NCBI GenBank assembly: GCA_023398375.1
Contig: JAEWSH010000084.1
Span: forward strand, 248,001 to 312,000
From: Bacillota bacterium
GTDB lineage: Bacteria > Bacillota > Clostridia > Lachnospirales > Lachnospiraceae
DNA: 64,000 nucleotides
Direction: 5' to 3'
The notes below the pieces were generated by a model, which was given only the letters and a program-made list of their open reading frames with translations, was not told the origin of the DNA and did not search any database. Positions 54,934 to 61,520 of the stretch are shown one piece after another. Made by a program: the position numbers and the translations under genes. The first letter of the stretch is position 1. Each line of letters begins with the position of its first letter.

Positions 54934-56404
54934 CAGCCTCTCTGTATTTTCTAATTACAAAATGTAAACAGGTTCCTTCTCCTTCCTTACTTGTCGCCCA
55001 AATATAGCCGCCATGATCCTCTACAATCTTTTTTACAATGGATAAACCAATTCCGCTTCCGCCTTTTGAGGAATTTCTTGAAGCATCAGTTCTATAAAAT
55101 CTCTCAAATACATTTGGTAAGTCTTTTGTTGCGATACCTTTTCCATTGTCTTCAATTTCGACCCGAATAGAATCAATTTCATCCAGAATACGAATATCAA
55201 TAACTCCTTTTACTTTATCTATATATTTAATACTATTACCAATAATATTACTAATCACTCGCTTTAATTGTTCCGGATCTGCAATAATCACTGTATCACT
55301 TGGAATAAAATTCGAATAATTCAATTCGATATTTTTAGATTCCAGATCCAATCCCACATCATCCACACAGTCCCTGAAATATTCAGATACATTAATTTTA
55401 TGAAAATGATAAGGAATACGATTGGAATCAATTCCGGAATAAATAGTCAATTCATTGATAAGACGATCCATATCGTTCGCTTTGTTATAAATGGTCTTAA
55501 TGTATTTATCTATTTTTTCGGGCGTATCTGCAACACCATCCATAATTCCCTCCACATACCCTTTAATGGCAGTGATCGGCGTCTTCAGATCATGGGATAT
55601 ATTACTGATCAATTCTCTGTTCTTCTTATCATTTTGTATCTTCTCATCTGCTGATTCTTTCAGCCGAAGTCTCATCTCTTCATAGTTTTTATAGTTTTCA
55701 GCCAGCTCACCGTTACAGCTGGGAGTCAATGAGTAGTCCAGATCTCCATCAGCGATGTGCTGCATTGCTATATTCAGATCCCCAACCGGAATAAATACAC
55801 CTTTATTGATCCATCGTGTTAACATAATGCTGGTAAATAATAAAATCAACACGGTAGCTATAAACATATCAAACAATAATGACCTGGAAATAATACTATT
55901 TATCCTGGTTATCAGGAAAATACTTCCTTTACTGCCATCCTGAAATTCAAAATCAATCTGTTTCACTAGTTTTTGCATATCATTATAGTAATAACCGGTT
56001 CCTGCTTCCATAGTCTCATCACCATATTTGGGAAGCCGGTCAAACAATTTCTTACTTGCCACCTGATTATTCGTATAATATAAAGCGTCATTTTTTCTTA
56101 CAATGATATAGGAAGCTTTTTTCTCGAGTTTTTTACAGATACTCTCCAGGTAATCCTGCTTTTCTAATACTGATGCATCTATTCTCTCTTGCTCTTGTAT
56201 TTCTGTACACAGTTCTTCTGTCATCTTTCCATATGCCTCTATATTTTCAGATAACATGGAATAATTGATGTTTTTCATTCCATAATCATCCTGCTGTGCA
56301 CGAATCAGTATCGTTCCGATTCCTATAAATGCAATTGAAGATAATAGAAGCGGCAATATAACGATCGTCAAAAAAGTTATGAATAATCTTGTTCTTAATT
56401 TCAT
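54920..56404 (-). CDS. Sensor histidine kinase with HAMP domain
   Basis: About 494 aa. Transmembrane helix at about 7-33, an extracytoplasmic domain to about 165 (no recognised ligand fold), a second helix (SLLFDMFIATVLILLFTSIM), HAMP, HisKA box with the His in ISNISHDLKTPITAIKGYV, and HATPase with N-box RVISNIIGNSIKYID and G-boxes DNGKGIATKDL and GGSGIGLSIVKKI. I use the ATG at 56402-56404 because GAGGTGA is 9 bases upstream. The ATG 12 codons before lies in a direct repeat. Pairs with the OmpR-type regulator. Confidence 0.92.
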   Translation of the reverse strand: MKLRTRLFITFLTIVILPLLLSSIAFIGIGTILIRAQQDDYGMKNINYSMLSENIEAYGKMTEELCTEIQEQERIDASVLEKQDYLESICKKLEKKASYIIVRKNDALYYTNNQVASKKLFDRLPKYGDETMEAGTGYYYNDMQKLVKQIDFEFQDGSKGSIFLITRINSIISRSLLFDMFIATVLILLFTSIMLTRWINKGVFIPVGDLNIAMQHIADGDLDYSLTPSCNGELAENYKNYEEMRLRLKESADEKIQNDKKNRELISNISHDLKTPITAIKGYVEGIMDGVADTPEKIDKYIKTIYNKANDMDRLINELTIYSGIDSNRIPYHFHKINVSEYFRDCVDDVGLDLESKNIELNYSNFIPSDTVIIADPEQLKRVISNIIGNSIKYIDKVKGVIDIRILDEIDSIRVEIEDNGKGIATKDLPNVFERFYRTDASRNSSKGGSGIGLSIVKKIVEDHGGYIWATSKEGEGTCLHFVIRKYREADENE

Positions 56405-56416
56405 AATAAATATCAC

Positions 56417-56528
56417 CTCACTTGACTCGCTTGCGCTCATTATATCATGAACTTAATGCATGTTCATGGTCGTCATTCGCCGTTCGTCAAATGCTTCTCA
56501 CTTGACTCTCTTGCGCTCATTATATCAT
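56417..56528 (-). repeat. Duplicated 32-bp promoter-like segment and palindrome before the kinase
   Basis: CTCACTTGACTC is followed by CTTGCGCTCATTATATCAT (with one differing base between the parts) at about 56417-56448 and again at 56497-56528. Each copy contains TATAAT on the minus strand. Between them is the 7-bp inverted repeat CATGAAC/GTTCATG with a 9-base spacer (56446-56468). The arrangement suggests a duplicated promoter with an operator. Confidence 0.6.
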
Positions 56529-56611
56529 ATATTATCGGAGAAAAAATAAAGTCGCCGGAATATAATTCTAAAAAATTTATTAAAAAACATCCTTATCTAC
56601 TATAATGATTA

Positions 56612-56742
56612 GGATGTCAAAAGCCTATCAAAGAACTTGGCTTCGTCAGTTTGCACATATACTTGCAAAACAAAAGTTGAAGCAAAAAACATAGTTCGGT
56701 GCTCAACTGTAATTCAAATATATAAACAAGCTTTTGACACCC
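56612..56742. mobile_element. 131-bp element with terminal inverted repeats (MITE-like)
   Basis: Left end GGATGTCAAAAGCCT and right end (complement) GGGTGTCAAAAGCTT agree at 13 of 15 positions. The interior has no reading frame of note. Size and ends suggest a miniature inverted-repeat element or a palindromic repeat family. No clear target-site duplication was found, so mobility is unproven. Right end is 34 bp after the alcohol dehydrogenase stop and may also serve as its 3' structure. Confidence 0.5.
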
Positions 56743-56776
56743 AATTCTATAATATAAATAAGGACGTATAAAGTAA

Positions 56777-57952
56777 TTATTTCATTAGGTTATAAATTTT
56801 AATAACATCTTCTTTTTGAAGTGGTACGAAACTTCCTATTGTTCCACTACCGCCATCGCCATAACAAGCTGTTTCTGCCATCTTTTCGATATCTTTTTCA
56901 GATGCACCCAGTTCTTTTAATGTCAAAGGCATTCCAATTGACTTCAAAAATTTTCTTAATTCCTCAATCCCTGCCAGCGCTGTATTTTCCGGATTCCGGT
57001 TATCCATATCACAACCCCATACACGAACAGCCAAATCTGCAAATCTATTGATATCATGTCTATATACATAAGTCATCCATGCAGGAAAAACAACTGCCAG
57101 TCCCGCCCCATGTGCACAATCATATACTGCTGACAATTCATGCTCCATATCATGACTTGCCCAGTCCTGGTCACGACCTACACCACATAAATTATTATGT
57201 GCTACCATTCCTGCCCACATAATATTTGCTCGAGCTTCATAATTTTCAGGTTCAGAAATGGCTTGCGGAACTTCTTTGATCATTGTCAAAAGTACTGCTT
57301 CACAAAGACGGTCGGTAATCTCTACATCCTTTGTGTTTGTAAAATATCTCTCAAAAACATGTGCCATGATATCTGTTGCACCACAAGCTGTCTGATATTC
57401 CGGAAGTGTCTGTGTTAAAGCTGGATTTAAAATTGAAAAAACAGGTCTGATTGCCTCTCCACCGGCTCCTCGTTTAAACATTCCATCCTCTTTTGTAATA
57501 ACAGAATTCGGAGAGCCTTCACTTCCTGCAGCGGCAATTGTAAGAATCGTTCCCACCGGTAATGCCTCGGTAACTTCTTTTCCCTGATAAAAATCCCAAA
57601 AATCTCCATCATATACTGCCCCCGCTGCTATTGCCTTGGAAGAGTCAATTGTACTTCCGCCGCCAACAGCTAAAATAAAATCTGCTTTTTCTTTTCGGCA
57701 TAGTTCAATTCCTTCATAAACCAGACCGCTTCTTGGATTCGGTTTTACTCCGCCTAATTCTACATATGGAATACTTGCCTTTTCTAAAGAAATTTTTACT
57801 CGTTCAAGTAATCCGGAACGGACAACTGATCCTCCCCCATAATGAATCAGCACTTTGCTTCCTCCAAAACGTTTTACATAATTACCTGCTTCATTTTCTT
57901 TGTCTTTGCCAAACACAAAATAGGTCGGACTATAAAATGTAAAATTATTCAT
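56777..57952 (-). CDS. Iron-containing alcohol dehydrogenase (butanol dehydrogenase type)
   Basis: 391 aa. NAD(P)-binding motif ILAVGGGSTIDSSKAIAAG; metal-site residues in CGATDIMAHVFERYF and MEHELSAVYDCAHGAGLAVV (Asp and His ligands); PTYFVFGKDKE at the start. Reduces aldehydes to alcohols during fermentation; closest in pattern to YqhD/Bdh-type enzymes. No linked aldehyde dehydrogenase. GATAGGAGC 5 bases before the ATG is part of a small stem-loop element. Confidence 0.93.
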   Translation of the reverse strand: MNNFTFYSPTYFVFGKDKENEAGNYVKRFGGSKVLIHYGGGSVVRSGLLERVKISLEKASIPYVELGGVKPNPRSGLVYEGIELCRKEKADFILAVGGGSTIDSSKAIAAGAVYDGDFWDFYQGKEVTEALPVGTILTIAAAGSEGSPNSVITKEDGMFKRGAGGEAIRPVFSILNPALTQTLPEYQTACGATDIMAHVFERYFTNTKDVEITDRLCEAVLLTMIKEVPQAISEPENYEARANIMWAGMVAHNNLCGVGRDQDWASHDMEHELSAVYDCAHGAGLAVVFPAWMTYVYRHDINRFADLAVRVWGCDMDNRNPENTALAGIEELRKFLKSIGMPLTLKELGASEKDIEKMAETACYGDGGSGTIGSFVPLQKEDVIKIYNLMK

Positions 57953-57956
57953 AACT

Positions 57957-57985
57957 GCTCCTATCTGCCGCTATTGCGGATACAA
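57957..57985 (-). promoter_or_regulatory. Stem-loop/GGAGC element at the alcohol dehydrogenase start
   Basis: Minus strand: TTGTAT, stem CCGC-AATA-GCGG, then CAGATAGGAGC and the ATG a few bases on. The same frame as the ackA and rib copies (TTGTAC, stem GCGACC-AAA-GGTCGC, AGATRGGAGC), but the stem bases differ on both sides so that pairing is kept. Confidence 0.6.
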
Positions 57986-58133
57986 GATGAATCGGCAAGC
58001 CAATTCACTTGTCATGAACTATCAGAAACATGCTTTGCGAGTTTCTTACTGATTTATATTATACACAATTTACTTCCAACAATTTAACCAAAAATATTAT
58101 TTTATTATTATGAATTTTTTTTTAAAAAACTTA

Positions 58134-58181
58134 TTGACATTATTTATTAAATACTATATATTGATATCAGTAACAGTTACT
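58134..58181 (+). promoter_or_regulatory. Promoter and candidate operator of the PerR-like gene
   Basis: TTGACA at 58134-58139 and TATATT at 58157-58162 with 17 bases between. AGTAACAGTTACT at 58169-58181 is a 6-1-6 inverted repeat right at the expected transcription start, a good site for autoregulation by a Fur-family dimer, though it is not the classic PerR box. Confidence 0.65.
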
Positions 58182-58202
58182 ATTATTGATAAGGAGTTAA
58201 GC

Positions 58203-58616
58203 ATGACATTAAAATACAGTAAACAAAGAGAAGCTATTAAAAGTTTTCTTATGACACGAAAAGATCATCCAACTGCAGACGTTGTATATTCACATGTACG
58301 TGAAGAATTTCCTAACATTAGTTTGGGAACTGTATATCGTAATCTGACTCTTTTGTCAGACCTTGGTGAGATTTTAAGAATTCGTGTTGGGGACGGCATA
58401 GACCATTTTGATGCGACAGTGGATCCTCATTATCATTTTATTTGTACAGAATGTGGTTCTGTAATCGATTTAGATTTGAGTACGCTTACACAAATAAATG
58501 AAATTGCTGATGCAAGTTTTGATGGCAAGATTGCTGGTCATGTTACTTATTTTTATGGCACTTGTCCAAATTGCATGAAAGATAAGAAAACCTTAAACAA
58601 AAAGAAATTGTCTTAA
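58203..58616 (+). CDS. perR: Fur-family peroxide regulator (PerR-like)
   Basis: 137 aa with winged helix (ISLGTVYRNLTLLSDLGEIL) and a metal domain. Structural zinc cysteines are C81, C84, C121 and C124. Regulatory-metal candidates are H68, D70, H76, H78 and D89; Asp at the last position favours PerR over Fur. PerR senses peroxide by oxidation of its iron-ligand histidines and represses defence genes. I use ATG 58203 because AAGGAG is 6 bases upstream. Followed by reverse rubrerythrin and grcA-like genes, its likely targets. Confidence 0.87.
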   Translation: MTLKYSKQREAIKSFLMTRKDHPTADVVYSHVREEFPNISLGTVYRNLTLLSDLGEILRIRVGDGIDHFDATVDPHYHFICTECGSVIDLDLSTLTQINEIADASFDGKIAGHVTYFYGTCPNCMKDKKTLNKKKLS

Positions 58617-58709
58617 GAATAGCAATTACAAGTTTTAGGATACTATAGTTAAGTAGCTGATGTTTTAATAAATAATCAGTTCAAAATATAAAAAAAGGAG
58701 ATTATAAGT

Positions 58710-59249
58710 ATGAAATATGTATGTCAGGTATGTGGTTATGTTCACGAAGGAGATCAACCTCCAGTAAGTTGTCCGGTATGCGCTGCTCCGGCCGAAAAAT
58801 TTACAGCACAAGGGGGAGAGTTAACATGGGCTGCTGAACACGTTGTAGGTGTTGCAAAGGGTGTTAGTGAGGATATTATGGCAGACCTAAGAGCTAATTT
58901 TAACGGAGAATGCACAGAAGTTGGTATGTATCTTGCGATGGCAAGGGTTGCTCACAGAGAAGGTTATCCGGAAATTGGTCTATATTATGAAAAAGCTGCT
59001 TTTGAAGAAGCTGAACATGCTTCCAAATTTGCCGAATTACTTGGTGAAGTTTTAACAGATTCTACAAAGAAGAATCTTCAGATGCGTGTAGAAGCTGAGA
59101 ATGGCGCTACAGCAGGTAAATTCGATCTTGCAAAACGTGCGAAAGCAGCAAATTTAGATGCTATTCATGACACAGTTCATGAAATGGCCCGTGACGAAGC
59201 AAGACATGGCAAAGCATTTGACGGATTATTGAAGAGATACTTTAGCTAA
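58710..59249 (+). CDS. rbr: Reverse rubrerythrin
   Basis: 179 aa with the rubredoxin-like iron site at the N-terminus (C5, C8, C21, C24) and the ferritin-like di-iron domain after it (NGECTEVGMYLAMARVA; FEEAEHASKFAELLGEV; HEMARDEARHGKAF supply the Glu/His ligands). This reversed order is the revRbr type of clostridia, which reduces H2O2 and O2 with NADH-derived electrons. AAAGGAG precedes the ATG. 93 bp after perR. Confidence 0.95.
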   Translation: MKYVCQVCGYVHEGDQPPVSCPVCAAPAEKFTAQGGELTWAAEHVVGVAKGVSEDIMADLRANFNGECTEVGMYLAMARVAHREGYPEIGLYYEKAAFEEAEHASKFAELLGEVLTDSTKKNLQMRVEAENGATAGKFDLAKRAKAANLDAIHDTVHEMARDEARHGKAFDGLLKRYFS

Positions 59250-59279
59250 AATTTTATGATTCAACGAGGAGGGATAATT

Positions 59280-59525
59280 ATGTCAGAAATAAATCAAGCA
59301 CAGGTAAACAATTTAGTTGCTTTATTAGATGGTTATGCAATGAATGGAGGGCATCATTTAAATGTTAATGTTCTAAATCGTGATACTCTTTTAGATGCAA
59401 AAGAACATCCTGAAAACTATCCCCAACTGACCATTCGCGTTTCAGGTTATGCTGTTAATTTTATTAAATTAACACCAGATCAACAAAATGATGTTATTTC
59501 ACGTACTTTTCATAGTACCATATAA
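59280..59525 (+). CDS. grcA: Stand-alone glycyl-radical domain protein (GrcA/YfiD-like)
   Basis: 81 aa. The whole protein looks like the last about 75 residues of pyruvate formate-lyase. It has LLDGYAMNGGHHLNVNVLNR, PENYPQLTIRVSGYAVNFI and QQNDVISRTFHSTI, with Gly56 in RVSGYA as the radical residue. E. coli GrcA (YfiD) replaces the damaged radical domain of PFL after oxygen cleavage. This protein lacks the extra N-terminal part of YfiD. AGGAGG 7 bases before the ATG. It follows reverse rubrerythrin by 30 bp, so the two are probably co-transcribed. Confidence 0.9.
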   Translation: MSEINQAQVNNLVALLDGYAMNGGHHLNVNVLNRDTLLDAKEHPENYPQLTIRVSGYAVNFIKLTPDQQNDVISRTFHSTI

Positions 59526-59541
59526 TAGGCGCAAGCGTAAG

Positions 59542-59581
59542 AAGCCGCATCACTTCAAATGGAAGTAATGTGGCTTTTTGT
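59542..59581 (+). terminator. Terminator after the grcA-like gene
   Basis: AAGCCGCAT/ATGTGGCTT (one G-U) enclosing ACTTC/GAAGT, followed by TTTTTGTTT on the plus strand. Confidence 0.85.
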
Positions 59582-59661
59582 TTCTACTCATTTAAGACAA
59601 GTGAAACATCCTGACAATTCCCGTTTTATTATTTCTTAATAATTACTTCATATTTTGTTTA

Positions 59662-59692
59662 TTGACTATTTGTTATATAAGTTATATAACAA
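59662..59692 (+). promoter_or_regulatory. hsp20 promoter overlapped by a 23-bp palindrome
   Basis: TTGACT (59662-59667), 17-base spacer, TATAAC (59685-59690). A perfect inverted repeat with arms TTGTTATATAA at 59670-59680 and its complement at 59682-59692 around a single G covers the spacer and -10. It is not the CIRCE sequence of HrcA. A repressor bound here would block polymerase. Confidence 0.7.
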
Positions 59693-59697
59693 ATATA

Positions 59698-59760
59698 TAG
59701 ATAGGAACAATAGAATAAAAAGAAAATTTCTTACATATTCTATTAATATCTTTCTATCTA
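59698..59760 (+). other. Leader hairpin of hsp20
   Basis: TAGATAG at 59698-59704 pairs with CTATCTA at 59754-59760, and AATAGAAT at 59709-59716 pairs with ATTCTATT at 59737-59744. This gives a long A/U-rich imperfect stem just after the expected transcription start. The Shine-Dalgarno (AAGGAG, about 59789-59794) is outside it. It may affect mRNA stability or respond to temperature; no known thermometer consensus is seen. Confidence 0.45.
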
Positions 59761-59802
59761 CCGTAACTAAATAACAAATAATTATAAAAAGGAGTGATTT
59801 AT

Positions 59803-60249
59803 ATGTTAAGACCAACATTATTTGAAAAAACAAGACCTATGCTTTTTGATAACTCATTTGATAAGATATTTGAGAATGCATTTACAAATTTTTGGGGAAA
59901 TGGCTTGAGTCGTTTGGAAGGTTTTAACACAGATGTAATCGATCAAGGTGACCATTACTTACTACAGGCCGAACTTCCTGGATTTAAAAAAGAAGACATT
60001 AATATAGACTTCGCTAATGATACCTTAACTATTTCTGCAAGCCACAACGAAGAATCTACGGATGAAAATAGTAAAAATAATTATATCCGCAAGGAAAGAC
60101 GTTACAGTTCATATAGCAGAAGCTTTTATGTAGAAGGTATCACGCAAGACGAAATTAGTGCCTCCTATAAAGATGGTATCCTGGAAGTAACTTTCCCAAA
60201 AAAAGAGATCGCTTCCGCTGAAGAGCCAAAAAAAATTGAAATAAAATAA
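59803..60249 (+). CDS. hsp20: Small heat-shock protein, Hsp20 family
   Basis: 148 aa. N-terminal segment of about 40 residues, then the alpha-crystallin domain (VIDQGDHYLLQAELPGFKKE, INIDFANDTLTISASHNEE, the family motif SASYKDGILEVTFPKKE) and a short tail without a clear IXI. An ATP-independent holdase that keeps unfolded proteins soluble. ATG 59803 chosen with AAGGAG 8 bases upstream rather than the GTG three codons earlier. Monocistronic with its own promoter and terminators. Confidence 0.94.
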   Translation: MLRPTLFEKTRPMLFDNSFDKIFENAFTNFWGNGLSRLEGFNTDVIDQGDHYLLQAELPGFKKEDINIDFANDTLTISASHNEESTDENSKNNYIRKERRYSSYSRSFYVEGITQDEISASYKDGILEVTFPKKEIASAEEPKKIEIK

Positions 60250-60293
60250 GCATATGGTAAAGTTTTGGTGCATCCTGTCGTTTTATAACTAAT

Positions 60294-60368
60294 AAGAAGA
60301 GTGATTTTAGAAAATCTAAGGTCGCTCTTCTTAATTTATAGAATGTGCCATCGCACATTCTTTGTTTT
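60294..60368 (+). terminator. Two terminators after hsp20
   Basis: First hairpin: AAGAAGAG at 60294-60301 with CTCTTCTT at 60325-60332, plus inner TTAGA/TCTAA. Second: AGAATGTGC at 60340-60348 with its exact complement at 60353-60361, then TTTGTTTTTT. The second is the stronger plus-strand terminator. Confidence 0.75.
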
Positions 60369-60410
60369 TTACGCGAGCAATGAGCCAAATACAAACTGGA
60401 TTGCAATTGG

Positions 60411-61364
60411 TTACAATACATTGCGATCAATACCTTTTAAGAATGATTCTGCATTCTTATATACTTCATCTACAAGGCGCATTCTTGCTTCTGTACTGGC
60501 CCATGCCATATGTGGCGTTATAATCAGTTTTGTGCTATCTTTTATCTTACCAAGCGGATTCTCCGGACTGATTGGTTCCTTTCCCAGAACATCAAGTCCC
60601 GCACCCGCAATTATATTTTCGGTAAGTGCTGTATACAAATCCTGATCATTGACGATCGGACCTCTTGCAACATTTACAAGAATAGCCGATTCTTTCATTT
60701 TTTCAAAGGCTTTTAAATCAAAAATTCCCCTTGTTCTATCTGTCAATGGACAATGTATGGAGATGATATCAGATTCCTGAAGGAAAGTATCCCAATCCAC
60801 TCTTTCATAATCTGATGAATTATTATTTCCGGAGGCTGAAAAAAATATAACTTTACATCCAAATGCTGCTGCAATTGCTGCAACTGTTTTCCCTATATTA
60901 CCCATCCCGATAATGCCCCAAGTCTTACCTTCTAACTCAAAAAAAGGAAGATCAAAATTGGAGAATCTTGGCTGAGATTCATAGGAACCTGATTTTACAT
61001 AGTTATCATAAAAACTTAATTTTTCGAGCACATACAGTGCCAATGCAATTGTATGCTGTGCGACCGCTGCTGTAGAATAATTCCCGACATTCGTAACTTT
61101 TATCCCTCTGCTCTTAGTGTAATCAAGATCAATATTATCAACACCTGTAGCAGTAACACAAATTAACTTCACATTTTTTGCATCTTTTAGCGTCATCTCA
61201 TTCATGGGAACTTTATTTACAATAATGATATCTGCATCTTTAATTTTTTCAGGGGTATCCTTTGCCAAAGATACTGGATATTGCGCACACGCCCCTAAAC
61301 GTTCAAAACAGGACGTATCAATATCAATTCCAAGACTATTTCTTTCTAATACAACCACTTTCAT
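60411..61364 (-). CDS. D-isomer 2-hydroxyacid dehydrogenase family protein
   Basis: 317 aa NAD-dependent oxidoreductase. Rossmann motif GIIGMGNIGKTVAAIAAAF, the signature with catalytic Arg NVARGPIVNDQDLY, Glu in LGKEPISPENPL and catalytic His in ITPHMAWAS. Substrate may be glycerate, hydroxypyruvate or a lactate analogue; context gives no help. ATG 61362-61364 has GAGG 6 bases upstream; the ATG four codons earlier overlaps that site. Monocistronic, convergent with hsp20. Confidence 0.9.
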   Translation of the reverse strand: MKVVVLERNSLGIDIDTSCFERLGACAQYPVSLAKDTPEKIKDADIIIVNKVPMNEMTLKDAKNVKLICVTATGVDNIDLDYTKSRGIKVTNVGNYSTAAVAQHTIALALYVLEKLSFYDNYVKSGSYESQPRFSNFDLPFFELEGKTWGIIGMGNIGKTVAAIAAAFGCKVIFFSASGNNNSSDYERVDWDTFLQESDIISIHCPLTDRTRGIFDLKAFEKMKESAILVNVARGPIVNDQDLYTALTENIIAGAGLDVLGKEPISPENPLGKIKDSTKLIITPHMAWASTEARMRLVDEVYKNAESFLKGIDRNVL

Positions 61365-61520
61365 ACTTTTCCTCATTTCTACGCTATTTCATATATTAAC
61401 ACGTGATTTTTCTGACATTAGTGTATCATTATCTTTGATATGAGTCTACAAAATTGATATAAATCCTCTTGAATTTCTATGCGTATTTACCTATCTACAA
61501 GTCTAAATAATTTTTACATC

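Larger units (their letters stand above)
56405..56776. other. Intergenic region between the kinase and alcohol dehydrogenase
   Basis: 372 bp without genes. It contains the duplicated segment and palindrome at 56417-56528 and the inverted-repeat element at 56612-56742. Also present is a short inverted repeat ACATCCT/AGGATGT (56587-56617) that overlaps the left end of that element. Confidence 0.6.

Noticed and set aside
59280..59525. Grc-like gene as the broken end of a pyruvate formate-lyase gene
   Set aside because: It has its own strong ribosome-binding site, a start directly before the domain, and a terminator after it; no other pfl remnant lies upstream, where a complete rubrerythrin gene stands.
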